A DNA stretch of 64,000 nt from Blastochloris viridis (lineage in GTDB: Bacteria > Pseudomonadota > Alphaproteobacteria > UBA2136 > UBA6156). Shown here piece after piece: positions 1 through 8,369 of this stretch. A model generated the notes under the pieces. The model searched no databases. It saw only the letters and a program-made list of their open reading frames with translations, and had not been told where the DNA came from. Location: the NCBI GenBank assembly GCA_005768725.1, contig VAFM01000001.1, positions 62,001-126,000 of the forward strand. Reading direction: 5' to 3'. Within the stretch, counting starts at the first letter, position 1. Each line of letters begins with the position of its first letter. The translations under genes were made by a program, and so were the position numbers.

Positions 1-1134
1 GACCAGATCATGGCCAACCTCAAGAAGTCCTCGGAATACTATGCCAATAAGCAGCGTACCGTGGGCGACTTCTTCCGTGACGTGAAAGCCGAAGGTTTCA
101 GCAAGGCTTGGGCCAATGCCAGGAACTGGGGACAAATGCGGATGGCCCAGACCGACCTCGCGGACGTGACCGGCTATACCTTCCTCGTTAACGGCAAAAC
201 CCCCGACCAGAACTGGACGGGTGTCTTCAAGCCCGGTGAGAAGGTGCGCCTGCGCTTCATCAACGCCTCCGCCATGTCGTTCTTCGACGTGCGGATACCG
301 GGGCTGAAAATGAACGTGGTGCAATCCGATGGCCAGAACGTGGAGCCGGTGGCAGTGGATGAATTCCGCTTCGCCCCCGCTGAAACCTACGATGTGGTCG
401 TCACGCCCACCGAGGACAAGGCTTACACCATCGCGGCCGAGCCGATCGACCGGAACGGCTTCGCGCTTGCGACCCTCGCCCCGCGCGAAGGCATAAAAGG
501 CGATGTTCCCGCCCAGCGTGAACGCGCCCTGCTGACCATGGCCGACATGGGTATGGATCACGACATGGGCGACATGGTGATGACGCCAAAGGACATGATA
601 AGCGGTTGGGCCAAGGCTGGCACACCTCCCGGTGACAAGATGCTGGACTATGCCGACCTCCGCTATGCGGGCATCCAGAAGGACACCCGTGAGCCAAGCC
701 GCAACATCGACGTGCGCCTTGGCGGGAACATGGAACGGTACATCTGGACGCTCAACGGCAAGAAGTTCTCGGACGCCGATCCCATCCGCCTCAAGTTCGG
801 CGAACGTGTCCGCATGACCTTCACCAACGAAACCATGATGGCGCACCCGATGCACCTGCACGGCATGTTCGTTCAGCTTGAGAACGGTCAGCCGATGGAA
901 AAGCTGCCCAACAAGCACACGGTCATCGTACCGCCCGGCAAATCCTACTCGGTGCTGATAACCGCGGACGAAGCCGGTGAGTGGGCGTTCCACTGCCATC
1001 TGCTGTACCACATGATGTCCGGCATGATGAACAAGGTGGTGGTCGCCAAGCTGGATGCCGCCGACGTGCCCACGCCGGAAGAGTCCGCCCCAATCAAACC
1101 CCAGACAGGAGGCATGCACCATGGCAACCACTAA
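1..1134 (+). CDS. copA: Copper resistance protein CopA, multicopper oxidase (5' end outside window)
   Basis: This is the C-terminal 377 residues of a CopA-family periplasmic multicopper oxidase, which oxidises or sequesters Cu(I) in the periplasm. The frame is open to the first base of the window, so the N-terminal Tat signal and first cupredoxin domain lie to the left. Visible are the CopA-type linker (FFRDV, WGQMRM, DLADVTGYTF), the second cupredoxin domain, a Met/Asp/His-rich stretch (MADMGMDHDMGDM) and the last copper-binding domain. That domain has HPMHLHG near residue 285 and FHCHLLYHMMSGM near residue 330, the type 1/2/3 copper ligands. Its last 14 bases overlap copB, and a Shine-Dalgarno (CAGGAGG) for copB lies inside its 3' end, which suggests translational coupling. 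The family call is secure. Whether the missing N-terminus is intact cannot be seen. Confidence 0.93.
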   Translation, partial: DQIMANLKKSSEYYANKQRTVGDFFRDVKAEGFSKAWANARNWGQMRMAQTDLADVTGYTFLVNGKTPDQNWTGVFKPGEKVRLRFINASAMSFFDVRIPGLKMNVVQSDGQNVEPVAVDEFRFAPAETYDVVVTPTEDKAYTIAAEPIDRNGFALATLAPREGIKGDVPAQRERALLTMADMGMDHDMGDMVMTPKDMISGWAKAGTPPGDKMLDYADLRYAGIQKDTREPSRNIDVRLGGNMERYIWTLNGKKFSDADPIRLKFGERVRMTFTNETMMAHPMHLHGMFVQLENGQPMEKLPNKHTVIVPPGKSYSVLITADEAGEWAFHCHLLYHMMSGMMNKVVVAKLDAADVPTPEESAPIKPQTGGMHHGNH

Positions 1135-1843
1135 GGCTCTTATAGCGCTGATGGCGCTGCCGATCGTCGCCCAGGCGCAGGATATGAACCATGCGGGCCA
1201 TGACATGGCCAAGGAGCATGGCGGGGAAACCTACCATATGATGCGGCTGGAAACCGACTACGGTGCGGGCCCCCACGGCAACTTTGGCCGCTGGGACTTG
1301 GACGGCTGGATCGGTACCGACGAAAACAAGCTGTGGCTTAAATCCGAAGGGGAACAAGGCAAGAGCAAGCTGGAAGATGCCGAATTCTGGGCCATGTACA
1401 GCCGCAACGTCGCCACCTTCTGGGATGTTCAGGCCGGTATCCGTCACGATGAACCGGACTCCACGACCTATGCGGTCTTCGGGGTGAATGGGCTTGCCCC
1501 GTACTGGTTCGAGACCGAGGCGCATATGTTCGTCAGCGACAAGGGCGACGTCAGCGCGCGGCTGCGGGAGGAAAACGACTTCCTGCTGACCCAGAAGCTG
1601 ATTGCCCAGCCCTATGCCGAAATCAACCTCTACGCACAGGACGTGCCGGAAAAGCATGTCGGCGCGGGGATTTCGGATGGCAAGATTGGCCTCCAGACCC
1701 GCTACGAGTTCACCCGCAAGTTCGCCCCCTATGTTGATTTCAGCTATGGGCGCAAGTTCGGGGAAACCGCAGCCATCGCCAAGACCAACGGCGAGGATAA
1801 CAACGAATTCATCGGCGCCGTTGGTCTGCGCCTGATGTTCTAA
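1121..1843 (+). CDS. copB: Copper resistance protein CopB (outer membrane)
   Basis: A 240-residue CopB-family protein. CopB is an outer-membrane beta-barrel partner of CopA that limits periplasmic copper. The ATG at 1121 was chosen over an in-frame ATG at 1055 because it follows CAGGAGG at 1105-1111 and is followed directly by a signal peptide (hydrophobic ALIALMALPIVAQAQ). After the signal there is a short Met/His copper-binding stretch (MNHAGHDMAKEHGG), much shorter than in longer CopB proteins. The typical barrel sequence follows (GRWDLDGWIGTDENKLWLK, then repeated amphipathic strands) and ends in a C-terminal phenylalanine. It overlaps copA by 14 bases and is followed 37 bases later by the cupredoxin gene, so the genes are probably one transcript. 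Confidence 0.92.
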   Translation: MATTKALIALMALPIVAQAQDMNHAGHDMAKEHGGETYHMMRLETDYGAGPHGNFGRWDLDGWIGTDENKLWLKSEGEQGKSKLEDAEFWAMYSRNVATFWDVQAGIRHDEPDSTTYAVFGVNGLAPYWFETEAHMFVSDKGDVSARLREENDFLLTQKLIAQPYAEINLYAQDVPEKHVGAGISDGKIGLQTRYEFTRKFAPYVDFSYGRKFGETAAIAKTNGEDNNEFIGAVGLRLMF

Positions 1844-1880
1844 CCAAACTCAAACGAAAAACCGAAAAGGAAACCCAACC

Positions 1881-2543
1881 ATGAAAAACCTAATGATTGC
1901 CACCGCCCTGACCCTGATCGCCGTTCCGGCCTTCGCAGCGGATTACACCATCACCGAAGCGAACTACAAGTTCACTCCCAAGAACCTGACCATCCAGCCA
2001 GGCGACACCGTGACCTTCGTCAACGGTGAGAATAAGGGCCATGACGTGATGTTCGTAAGTGTGCCCAAGGGTGTCGATGAAATGATCATGAGTCCGATGA
2101 TGAAGACCAAGGGTGAAAAGTTCTCCTACACCTTCACCGTCCCCGGTACCTATGAGTTCCACTGCCACCCGCATGAAGACCAGGGCATGAAGGGCACCCT
2201 GATTGTGGGCGCGCCTTCCAAAGCCGGTGAAACCGTGAAAATGAGCCATCACAAGGAAGGCATCAGCGCCGCGACCGGCTCCGCACAGGCCAAGGCACCT
2301 GCCGCCGCCCAGCAATCCAACCTGCCGCAGGGCACCGGCACGGTGAACAGCGTGGACGCAGCCAACCGCACCATCAACATCAACCATGACCCGATCAAGG
2401 CACTTGGCTGGCCGAAGATGAAAATGCAGTTCAGCGTGGACGCAGCCGTGAAGCTGGACGGTGTGAAGGCCGGTGACGCCATCGGCTTCACCCTCACGCC
2501 GAAGGGGGATGACTACCTCATCACCGAACTGCATAAGCAGTAA
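1881..2543 (+). CDS. Periplasmic cupredoxin fused to a CusF-like copper-binding domain
   Basis: A 220-residue secreted protein with a signal peptide ending AFA-A near residue 20. Residues 21-110 are a pseudoazurin/plastocyanin-like cupredoxin fold with the copper ligands visible: the His in NKGHDVMF, then FHCHPHEDQGMKG supplying Cys, His and Met. After an Ala/Gln-rich linker (about residues 125-150), residues 152-220 match the CusF/YdeQ small OB-fold domain. Its markers are GTGTVNSVDAANRTI, NHDPIKALGWPKMKMQF with the W and M ligands, and the KAGDAIGF turn. The fusion joins an electron-transfer or Cu(II)-type site with a Cu(I)/Ag(I) chaperone site, suggesting a copper shuttle for CopA or CopB. 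It sits between copB and cytochrome b561. Both domain calls are strong; the fused function is inferred. Confidence 0.85.
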   Translation: MKNLMIATALTLIAVPAFAADYTITEANYKFTPKNLTIQPGDTVTFVNGENKGHDVMFVSVPKGVDEMIMSPMMKTKGEKFSYTFTVPGTYEFHCHPHEDQGMKGTLIVGAPSKAGETVKMSHHKEGISAATGSAQAKAPAAAQQSNLPQGTGTVNSVDAANRTININHDPIKALGWPKMKMQFSVDAAVKLDGVKAGDAIGFTLTPKGDDYLITELHKQ

Positions 2544-2546
2544 GCC

Positions 2547-3065
2547 ATGGCAGCCCCGCGTTACGATATCATCAGCCAGTCCTTCCACTGGCTGATGGCC
2601 GGGCTGGTTCTGGCAATGCTGGCTTTGGGCTTCAGCTTGGAGCTGGTGCCAGATGAATGGCGTAAAATGGTGATGACCACCCACAAGGCCACGGGGGTTG
2701 TGGTGCTCGTCTTGGGCAGCCTTCGGCTGGCCTGGCGGGCGTTCAAGCCCGCGCCTGCCGAGGTACAAGGCCCATTGCTGCAAATGCAGGCCGCACGGTT
2801 AACCCATCTGCTGCTTTACGGCCTGATGATCGCCATGCCGCTGACCGGCCTCATGATGGCGTCCGCCGTAGGTCGTTCGGTCAATTTCTATGGGTTGGCG
2901 GACATCCCGCCCTTGCTGCCGGAGAGTGACCTGATGGATGTGCTGGTATCCCTGCACGGCTGGTTTGCTTACGCCCTGCTGGGGCTGATAAGCCTGCACA
3001 CCCTTGCCGTCCTGTATCACAGCGTCATCCTGAGGGATGGTACCCTGCGCCGTATGACGGATTAA
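2547..3065 (+). CDS. Cytochrome b561 family protein
   Basis: A 172-residue integral membrane protein of the bacterial cytochrome b561/b-type family. Four hydrophobic helices are visible, with conserved histidines in RYDIISQSFHWLMAGL, TTHKATG, the helix ending LMMASAVGR, and VSLHGWFAYALLGLISLHTLAVLYH. These would bind two hemes across the membrane and move electrons to or from the periplasm. The start ATG lies 3 bases after the cupredoxin stop, so it belongs to the copper operon and may supply or take electrons from the cupredoxin or CopA. A hairpin terminator follows directly. The family is confident; the redox partner is inferred from position. Confidence 0.85.
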   Translation: MAAPRYDIISQSFHWLMAGLVLAMLALGFSLELVPDEWRKMVMTTHKATGVVVLVLGSLRLAWRAFKPAPAEVQGPLLQMQAARLTHLLLYGLMIAMPLTGLMMASAVGRSVNFYGLADIPPLLPESDLMDVLVSLHGWFAYALLGLISLHTLAVLYHSVILRDGTLRRMTD

Positions 3066-3075
3066 CGAAGAACGT

Positions 3076-3101
3076 GGCGCTGGCACCTGTCAGCGCCTTT
3101 T
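3076..3101 (+). terminator. Rho-independent terminator of the copAB operon
   Basis: GGCGCTG at 3076-3082 pairs with CAGCGCC at 3091-3097 around an 8-base loop and is followed by TTTT. It lies 10 bases after the cytochrome b561 stop and separates the copAB operon from the csoR promoter. Confidence 0.75.
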
Positions 3102-3115
3102 AATGCTTGCCAACA

Positions 3116-3150
3116 TATACCCCTAGGGGGTATATACCCCCCTAGGGTAT
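3116..3150 (+). promoter_or_regulatory. Double CsoR-type operator/promoter for csoR and the copper ATPase
   Basis: Two back-to-back palindromes of the kind bound by CsoR repressors occupy the space just upstream of csoR. They are ATACCCCTAGGGGGTAT at 3116-3132 and ATACCCCCCTAGGGTAT at 3134-3150. The C-tract/TA/G-tract pattern flanked by AT is the known CsoR operator style. The AT-rich edges probably double as the -10 region. A ribosome binding site (AAAGGAG) follows at 3151-3157. Autoregulated, copper-induced expression of csoR and the ATPase is the expected outcome. Confidence 0.85.
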
Positions 3151-3165
3151 AAAGGAGATTCAGAC

Positions 3166-3459
3166 ATGACCCATAAACATCCTTCTTATAAAGACAGCAT
3201 GCCTTTGCTGAACCGCATCACAGGCCAGCTCAACGGTGCCGGAAAGATGATCGAGGAAGGGCGGTATTGCCCGGACATCCTCAACCAGCTCCGCGCCGCC
3301 CGTGCCGCCTTGCGGACGCTGGAAGGCCGGATTCTGGAAGAACACCTGCGCTGTTGCGTGGGCCAAGCCTTCAACAGCGGGGAGAAGAAAGAGAAGGAGG
3401 GCAAGGTTGCCGAGCTTCTCGACCTCTTCCGCCGCTATGACAATGATGCCCAAGGATAA
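3166..3459 (+). CDS. csoR: Copper-sensing repressor, CsoR/RcnR/FrmR family
   Basis: A 97-residue all-helical DUF156-family metal sensor. The family binds DNA as a tetramer and releases it when metal coordinates. The metal site fingerprint is C35 (in GRYCPDIL), H60 and C64 (in HLRCCV), the C-H-C set of copper sensors rather than the His-rich set of nickel/cobalt RcnR or the formaldehyde FrmR set. An N-terminal THKHP stretch carries two extra histidines. It lies immediately behind a double CsoR palindrome and 10 bases before the copper ATPase gene, so it probably represses both genes and is relieved by Cu(I). Confidence 0.92.
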   Translation: MTHKHPSYKDSMPLLNRITGQLNGAGKMIEEGRYCPDILNQLRAARAALRTLEGRILEEHLRCCVGQAFNSGEKKEKEGKVAELLDLFRRYDNDAQG

Positions 3460-3469
3460 GGAGAACGAC

Positions 3470-5758
3470 ATGGACGACCATTCCCATCACAAACATGGCG
3501 GCGGCGGTTCCTGCTGCCCGCCCAAGGTCGAAAAGCCTGAGCCTGTCAAAAGCTGCTGCGCCCACAAGCCTGCCAAGGAGGAAACCGCACACGCGCAATG
3601 CCACCACGGTCATCACGGCCACCATGGTGCATCCAAGCCGGTGAAGGCCGTGAACAAGGACGCCATTTATATCTGTCCGATGCACCCGGAAGTTCGCCAG
3701 AAGGGGCCGGGCACCTGCCCGATCTGCGGCATGGCGCTGGAACCGGAAAACCCTGCCGAAGCTGCCGATGATGGCGAACTGCGCGACATGACCCGCCGCT
3801 TCTGGGTTGCTGCCGCGCTTGCCGCGCCTTTGGCGCTGGTCGTGATGGCGATGCACCTGCCGGGATTCCCGTTCCCCGGACTCATGCACTCGCCCTGGAA
3901 CCCGTGGCTGCAATTCCTTGTGGCGACCCCCGTGGTGTTCTGGGCGGGCTGGCCGTTCTTTGAACGGGGCTGGGCCTCCCTCAAGACCCTCAAGTTCAAT
4001 ATGTTCACCCTGATTATGCTGGGTGTGAGCGTCGCCTACGGGTACAGCCTGTTCGCAACGGTCTTCCCGCAGTGGATTGGTGGCACGGATATGCCCGACC
4101 TCTACTATGAGGCTGCGGCCGTCATCGTCGCGCTTGTCCTGCTGGGGCAGGTGCTGGAACTCAAAGCCCGCAACCAGACCGGCAATGCCGTGCGGGAACT
4201 GCTCCAGCTTGCGCCGGAAACCGCCCGCATCGTGCGGGAGAACGGTGACGAGGAAGACGTGCCCTTGCACATGGTCAAGGTCGGCGACCTGCTGAGGGTG
4301 CGCCCCGGTGGACGTGTGCCGGTGGATGGCATCGTGATGGAAGGCTTTGCCAGCGTAGACCAATCCATGATGACGGGTGAACCCGTGCCCGTGGAGCGTG
4401 TCGTAGGCGACAAGGTTGTAGGCGGCACCATTCTTGCGGGGGGAAGTTTCATCATGCGCGCCGAGAAAGTCGGCGGGGACACCCTGCTGTCGCGCATCGT
4501 GGAACTGGTGGGCAAGGCCCAGCGGAGCCGCGCCCCCATCCAGAAACTGGTGGACACTGTATCCTCATGGTTCGTACCCGCCGTGCTGGTCGTGGCGGTT
4601 GTCGCGGGGCTGGCATGGCTGGCCGTTGGGCCAGACCCGAAAGTGACACACGCCCTGTTAGCCGCCGTCTCGGTACTGATTATCGCGTGCCCGTGTGCGC
4701 TTGGGCTTGCCACCCCCATGTCCATCATGGTGGGAACAGGCCGCGGCGCGAAAGCCGGTATCCTGATTCGGGACGCGGAAGCGTTGGAAGTGCTGGGGCG
4801 CGTGGAAACCCTGCTGATCGACAAGACCGGTACCCTGACCCTCGGCAAACCGACCTTGCAAACGGTGGAAGCCCTCGAAGGGTTCACGGAGGAGGATATC
4901 CTGACCTTCGCCGGTGCCCTTGAGCAGAACAGCGAACACCCGATGTCGGCGGCTATTCTGGCCGGAGCCAAGGAAAAAGGCATCAAGCTTCCGAAAATCA
5001 CCGACTTCGTTTCAGATTCGGGGAAGGGGATTCGTGGCAAAATTGGCAATGCCAAGGTCATGCTCGGAAACGCCATGCTCTTCAAAGATGCTGGCGTGGA
5101 TACCGCCAAGCTGGCCGGACGTGCCGATGAACTGCGTGCCGAAGGTGGGACGGTCGTCTTCCTCGGCGTGGATGGGAAACTGGCGGGCCTGCTGGCGGCC
5201 GTTGATCCGGTGAAGGACGACGCGGCCAAGTCCGTTGAGGAACTGGTGGCTTTGGGCATCGAGGTCGTCATGGTGACGGGGGATAACCGCACCACGGCGG
5301 AAGCCGTGGCCCGCAAGCTCGGCATCAAGAAGGTGGAAGCCGATGTTCTGCCGGACGGCAAGAACGCCATCGTCCAGAAGTACCAGACCGAAGGCAAGAT
5401 CGTGGCCATGTCTGGTGACGGCGTGAACGACGCGCCCGCGCTGGCGCAGGCCCATGTCGGCATTGCCATGGGAACGGGGACGGATATCGCCATGGAAAGT
5501 TCCGGCGTGACCTTGGTGAAAGGCGACGTAGCAGGCGTTGTCCGTGCCATCCACCTGAGCCGGGCCACCATGGGCAACATCCGCCAGAACCTGTTCCTCG
5601 CCTTCATCTATAACGGGCTGAGCGTGCCCGTGGCCGCAGGTGTGTTCTATCCGCTGTTCGGATGGACACTCAGCCCTGTTATCGCCAGTGCCGCCATGGC
5701 ATTGAGTTCGGTCTCGGTGATAGCCAATGCACTTCGGCTGAGAGTGTTGAAACTCTAG
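3470..5758 (+). CDS. copA: Cu(I)-exporting P-type ATPase (P1B-1)
   Basis: A 762-residue heavy-metal P-type ATPase that pumps Cu(I) out of the cytoplasm. The ATG at 3470 follows AAGGAGAA at 3458-3465; a longer in-frame reading overlaps csoR and is not credible. Residues 1-60 are His/Cys-rich (HSHHKHG, two SCC motifs, HHGHHGHHG). Residues 67-91 are the YHS-like metal-binding domain (CPMHPE..., CPICGMALEP). Membrane helices follow, with TGEP at 302-305, the ion-site motif CPC at 407-409, phosphorylation site DKTGT at 451-455, SEHP near 488, VTGDN and GDGVNDAP. It has no classical GMTCxxC domain. CPC, the csoR neighbour and the operator together give copper specificity. The symbol follows the P-type CopA usage and should not be confused with the oxidase copA at the left end of the window. 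Confidence 0.94.
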   Translation: MDDHSHHKHGGGGSCCPPKVEKPEPVKSCCAHKPAKEETAHAQCHHGHHGHHGASKPVKAVNKDAIYICPMHPEVRQKGPGTCPICGMALEPENPAEAADDGELRDMTRRFWVAAALAAPLALVVMAMHLPGFPFPGLMHSPWNPWLQFLVATPVVFWAGWPFFERGWASLKTLKFNMFTLIMLGVSVAYGYSLFATVFPQWIGGTDMPDLYYEAAAVIVALVLLGQVLELKARNQTGNAVRELLQLAPETARIVRENGDEEDVPLHMVKVGDLLRVRPGGRVPVDGIVMEGFASVDQSMMTGEPVPVERVVGDKVVGGTILAGGSFIMRAEKVGGDTLLSRIVELVGKAQRSRAPIQKLVDTVSSWFVPAVLVVAVVAGLAWLAVGPDPKVTHALLAAVSVLIIACPCALGLATPMSIMVGTGRGAKAGILIRDAEALEVLGRVETLLIDKTGTLTLGKPTLQTVEALEGFTEEDILTFAGALEQNSEHPMSAAILAGAKEKGIKLPKITDFVSDSGKGIRGKIGNAKVMLGNAMLFKDAGVDTAKLAGRADELRAEGGTVVFLGVDGKLAGLLAAVDPVKDDAAKSVEELVALGIEVVMVTGDNRTTAEAVARKLGIKKVEADVLPDGKNAIVQKYQTEGKIVAMSGDGVNDAPALAQAHVGIAMGTGTDIAMESSGVTLVKGDVAGVVRAIHLSRATMGNIRQNLFLAFIYNGLSVPVAAGVFYPLFGWTLSPVIASAAMALSSVSVIANALRLRVLKL

Positions 5759-5760
5759 GA

Positions 5761-5785
5761 AAAGGCCCGTTAAGGGCCTTTTTAT
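5761..5785. terminator. Bidirectional terminator between the Cu ATPase and DUF305 genes
   Basis: AAAGGCCC (5761-5768) and GGGCCTTT (5774-5781) form a perfect 8-bp stem with loop GTTAA. It is flanked by T runs on the plus strand and A runs that serve the converging minus-strand gene. Confidence 0.85.
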
Positions 5786-5791
5786 TACGAA

Positions 5792-6259
5792 TCAGAGGCG
5801 GTCAAGGATTCTCTTCATTTGTGAGATTTCCTCGTTTTGGGAGCCAATAATTTGCTGGCATAACCCCAGCAGTTCAGGATCATTGAGTTTCGCTTCACGA
5901 CACATCAGCACGGCGCCGGAGTGGTGCGGAATCATGGATTTAATAAATTCCTTGTCACCTACGGCCATCTGGCTTCGCATCCCATAATAGCTGATACCGA
6001 ACACGATAACGGCTGCGAGGATTATAGCGATGTTAGCCATGCGAGACGGAAACATCGAGCGCATGAATATCAACATTACAATGGCCATTGGGGCCACCAT
6101 CATCAAGGTCATGTAGACATTGTTGAGATTCAGGTAAAAGTCACTGAGGTTATCAATCATGGTGTACATGACGAGATACATAAGGACGAAATCAACAATC
6201 AGTTCAGCTCCGAACTGAAGGTAGCTTTTCTTTACCATTGTCGAATCGTGGTTTCGCAT
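5792..6259 (-). CDS. Membrane-anchored DUF305 protein
   Basis: A 155-residue protein with three predicted membrane helices (about residues 18-34, 48-67 and 75-93), followed by a periplasmic DUF305 segment. The hallmark SMIPHHSGAVLM is at residues 108-119 (H112, H113), with further helix EISQMKRIL. DUF305 proteins are ferritin-like four-helix proteins often found in copper and other metal resistance clusters. The start ATG at 6259 was chosen because GAGGAG lies 7 bases upstream; an ATG 18 codons earlier lacks this. It converges on the copper ATPase across a shared terminator. A role in copper tolerance is inferred from family and location only. Confidence 0.82.
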   Translation of the reverse strand: MRNHDSTMVKKSYLQFGAELIVDFVLMYLVMYTMIDNLSDFYLNLNNVYMTLMMVAPMAIVMLIFMRSMFPSRMANIAIILAAVIVFGISYYGMRSQMAVGDKEFIKSMIPHHSGAVLMCREAKLNDPELLGLCQQIIGSQNEEISQMKRILDRL

Positions 6260-6409
6260 AACAGTTCTCCTCATAAAGATGAAACGGTGCTTATCAGGAT
6301 GATGAAGCACCAATTAAGTTTCAATCTCAAAACGTCTTATAAATAGAAGGGTTCCATAAGGCTTGCTGAGCCGATGGAACTTATCGTCGGCGTTGCCGGA
6401 GGTGAGTTG

Positions 6410-6579
6410 AAGCCCCATGCGGGGCTTAACCTGTTTGTCGGTGATCTGATGCCGGCCAGGAACCCGTCAAGCCGTTCCCCCAATCTTCCCCTTCGGGTGC
6501 AGATCGGGTGGAACCCCCTTGGCTTGACTGAACCCTGTCCTGCACCGGGGCGGGGAAACTGGCTCCGCCCAGTTTCCCC
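6410..6579. other. Strongly structured intergenic region upstream of the parB-like gene
   Basis: The 388-base gap 6260-6647 holds no credible gene but three stacked inverted repeats. (a) AAGCCCC/GGGGCTT at 6410-6427 with loop ATGC. (b) A long imperfect hairpin at 6466-6528: GTCAAGCC pairs with GGCTTGAC (6521-6528), and inside it GTTCC plus CCCAATCT (6474-6486) pair with AGATCGGG-T-GGAAC (6501-6514) with one mismatch and one bulge. (c) A perfect 11-bp stem GGGGAAACTGG/CCAGTTTCCCC at 6552-6579. No T-tract follows any of them, so they are not simple terminators. A partition site, transfer origin, phage-like origin or structured leader RNA are all possible. Confidence 0.6.
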
Positions 6580-6647
6580 GAACCCCTTCAGGCTCGCCAG
6601 GTTAAGCGCCGCTTTGTGTGGTGCCTTTAACCAAGGGAGTAACCCAC

Positions 6648-8366
6648 ATGACCACCATACAGACCATAGCCCTCAATAAGCTGGTTCCTAGCAAGGCCAA
6701 CGTGCGCCGGACGAACAGCGGGGAGGGGATTGAAGAACTGGCCCACAGCATTGCCACCCATGGCCTGCGCCAAAACCTGAATGTAAAAGTGACCGAAGGC
6801 GGCAAGTTTGAGGTTGTGGCGGGCGGGCGGCGTTTCCGTGCCCTCAAGCTGCTGGCGAAGCAAGGGGCCATGGCGAAGAACGCCGAGGTTCCCTGCAATG
6901 TGCTGGCCGAAGAGGATGATGCGGGGGAAATCTCCCTTGTGGAAAACACGATGCGCGTAGCGATGCACCCTGACGACCAGTTCGAGGCATTCCGCCAGAT
7001 GGTGGACGCAGGGAAGGGGGTTGAGGACGTTGCAGCCCGTTTTGGTGTAACCCCTGCCGTAGTGGAGCGTCGTTTGAAGCTGGCGCGGGTGTCTCCCAAG
7101 TTGCGGGCGATGTTCCGTGCGGGCGAGTTGAGCCTTGACCACATGATGGCCTTTGCGGTGGTGGATGACCACACCCAGCAGGAAGAAACATGGGCGGGGC
7201 TGGCCGAATGGAACCGCAACCCGCGAGATATTCGCACCGTGTTGACCCGTGAGGCCGTGGCGCTGTCGAACTCGCTGGCGCGGTTCGTGACCGAGGAAAC
7301 CTATGTCGCCGCAGGCGGTGCCATCCAGCGCGACCTGTTCAGCGAACAGGGGGAAGGCTACATGCCAGACCGTGGGCTGGTGTTGCAGCTTGCCGCGCAC
7401 AAGCTGGAAGCCGCCGTGCAGATGGTGGAGGCCGAAGGATGGAAATGGGTGAAGGCGGAAATGGAGCGAGATTATAGCATCAGCTATGGCCGCATTCATC
7501 CCAGCTTTAACGAAGACGAGGCGGAGCAGGACGGGGAACGGGTGCGGACATTTGCCGCCGAGGATATCGCCCGCGCCGGAGCCATTGTGCGGATTGGGCA
7601 TGATGGGGAGTTGGATGTGAGCCGTGGCCTTGTGCATCCTGACGACATGAAGGCCGAGCGCAGGCAGTCGGAAGCCGAGGACAGTGAACCCCAAGAGGTT
7701 CCCACCATCCCCGCCTCCGTGGTGAAGGAACTTTCCACCCACCGTACCGCCGCCATCCGCCTCACCATGACGGAAAACCCGCAAGTTGCCTTGGCGTCAA
7801 TCGTCCACACCCTTGCCCTGCCATTGATTGACGGGCGAGAGTATTTCAGTTGCCTAGAGGTATCCCGCAGAATGCTGCGCCCTACCGAACAGGCGGCGGT
7901 GAAAGAGGATTGCAGCGCCCATGCCAAGCTTGCCGACCATGCAGCCTATTGGGGGGAACGCCTGCCGAGCAATCCGGCGAATTTGTTTGGCTGGTGCCTC
8001 GCCCAGCCGCAGGACGTGTTGCTTGCCCTGCTGGCGTATTGCTCCGCGTTGAGTGTGAATGCCATCAAGGACAAATTCGACAAGGACACAGCCCCGCGCC
8101 TTATCCATGCGGATGCGTTGGCGGAGAGCCTTACCTTGAACATGGCCGACTACTGGCAACCCAGCGTGCAAGGGTTCTATGGCAAGCTGTCCAAGGCTGC
8201 GCTGTTGAAGCTGGCGCAGGAGGCCGGAGCCAAGTTGTCCCTGAATGTGGGCAACTTGAAGAAGCCGGAAGCGGCCCAGCATGTGCGGGAGGTCATGGCG
8301 GAAACCGCTTGGCTCCCCGATGTGCTGCGCGGCAAGGCCCAGCCCCAAGAACAAGGGGAGGCATAA
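6648..8366 (+). CDS. ParB/RepB-like partition protein (large form)
   Basis: A 572-residue protein with an N-terminal ParB-type domain. It shows residues 1-45 (LNKLVPSKANVRR, IEELAHSIATHGLRQNL), the CTP-binding signature GGRRFRALKLL at 59-69, VENTMRVAMHPDDQFEAF around 99-116, and a helix-turn-helix at about 125-148 (GVEDVAARFGVTPAVVERRLKL). The C-terminal 380 residues match no domain I recognise. The start at 6648 follows AAGGGAG. Proteins of this size and N-terminus are typical of plasmids and integrative elements rather than the chromosomal parAB pair, and no parA is nearby. It may act as a transcriptional regulator or maintenance factor of the island. It begins a tight three-gene run with the next two genes. 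Confidence 0.8.
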   Translation: MTTIQTIALNKLVPSKANVRRTNSGEGIEELAHSIATHGLRQNLNVKVTEGGKFEVVAGGRRFRALKLLAKQGAMAKNAEVPCNVLAEEDDAGEISLVENTMRVAMHPDDQFEAFRQMVDAGKGVEDVAARFGVTPAVVERRLKLARVSPKLRAMFRAGELSLDHMMAFAVVDDHTQQEETWAGLAEWNRNPRDIRTVLTREAVALSNSLARFVTEETYVAAGGAIQRDLFSEQGEGYMPDRGLVLQLAAHKLEAAVQMVEAEGWKWVKAEMERDYSISYGRIHPSFNEDEAEQDGERVRTFAAEDIARAGAIVRIGHDGELDVSRGLVHPDDMKAERRQSEAEDSEPQEVPTIPASVVKELSTHRTAAIRLTMTENPQVALASIVHTLALPLIDGREYFSCLEVSRRMLRPTEQAAVKEDCSAHAKLADHAAYWGERLPSNPANLFGWCLAQPQDVLLALLAYCSALSVNAIKDKFDKDTAPRLIHADALAESLTLNMADYWQPSVQGFYGKLSKAALLKLAQEAGAKLSLNVGNLKKPEAAQHVREVMAETAWLPDVLRGKAQPQEQGEA

Positions 8367-8369
8367 GCC

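Noticed and set aside
4105..5607. Long minus-strand open frame (500 codons) opposite the copper ATPase
   Set aside because: Ser/Thr/Ala/Pro-rich composition typical of antisense reading of a GC-rich gene; the plus strand is a complete P-type ATPase with all motifs.
6374..6679. Plus-strand frame across the structured gap before the parB-like gene
   Set aside because: Overlaps the real ribosome binding site and start of the ParB-like gene in another frame, runs through hairpins and encodes low-complexity Pro/Arg/Leu sequence.
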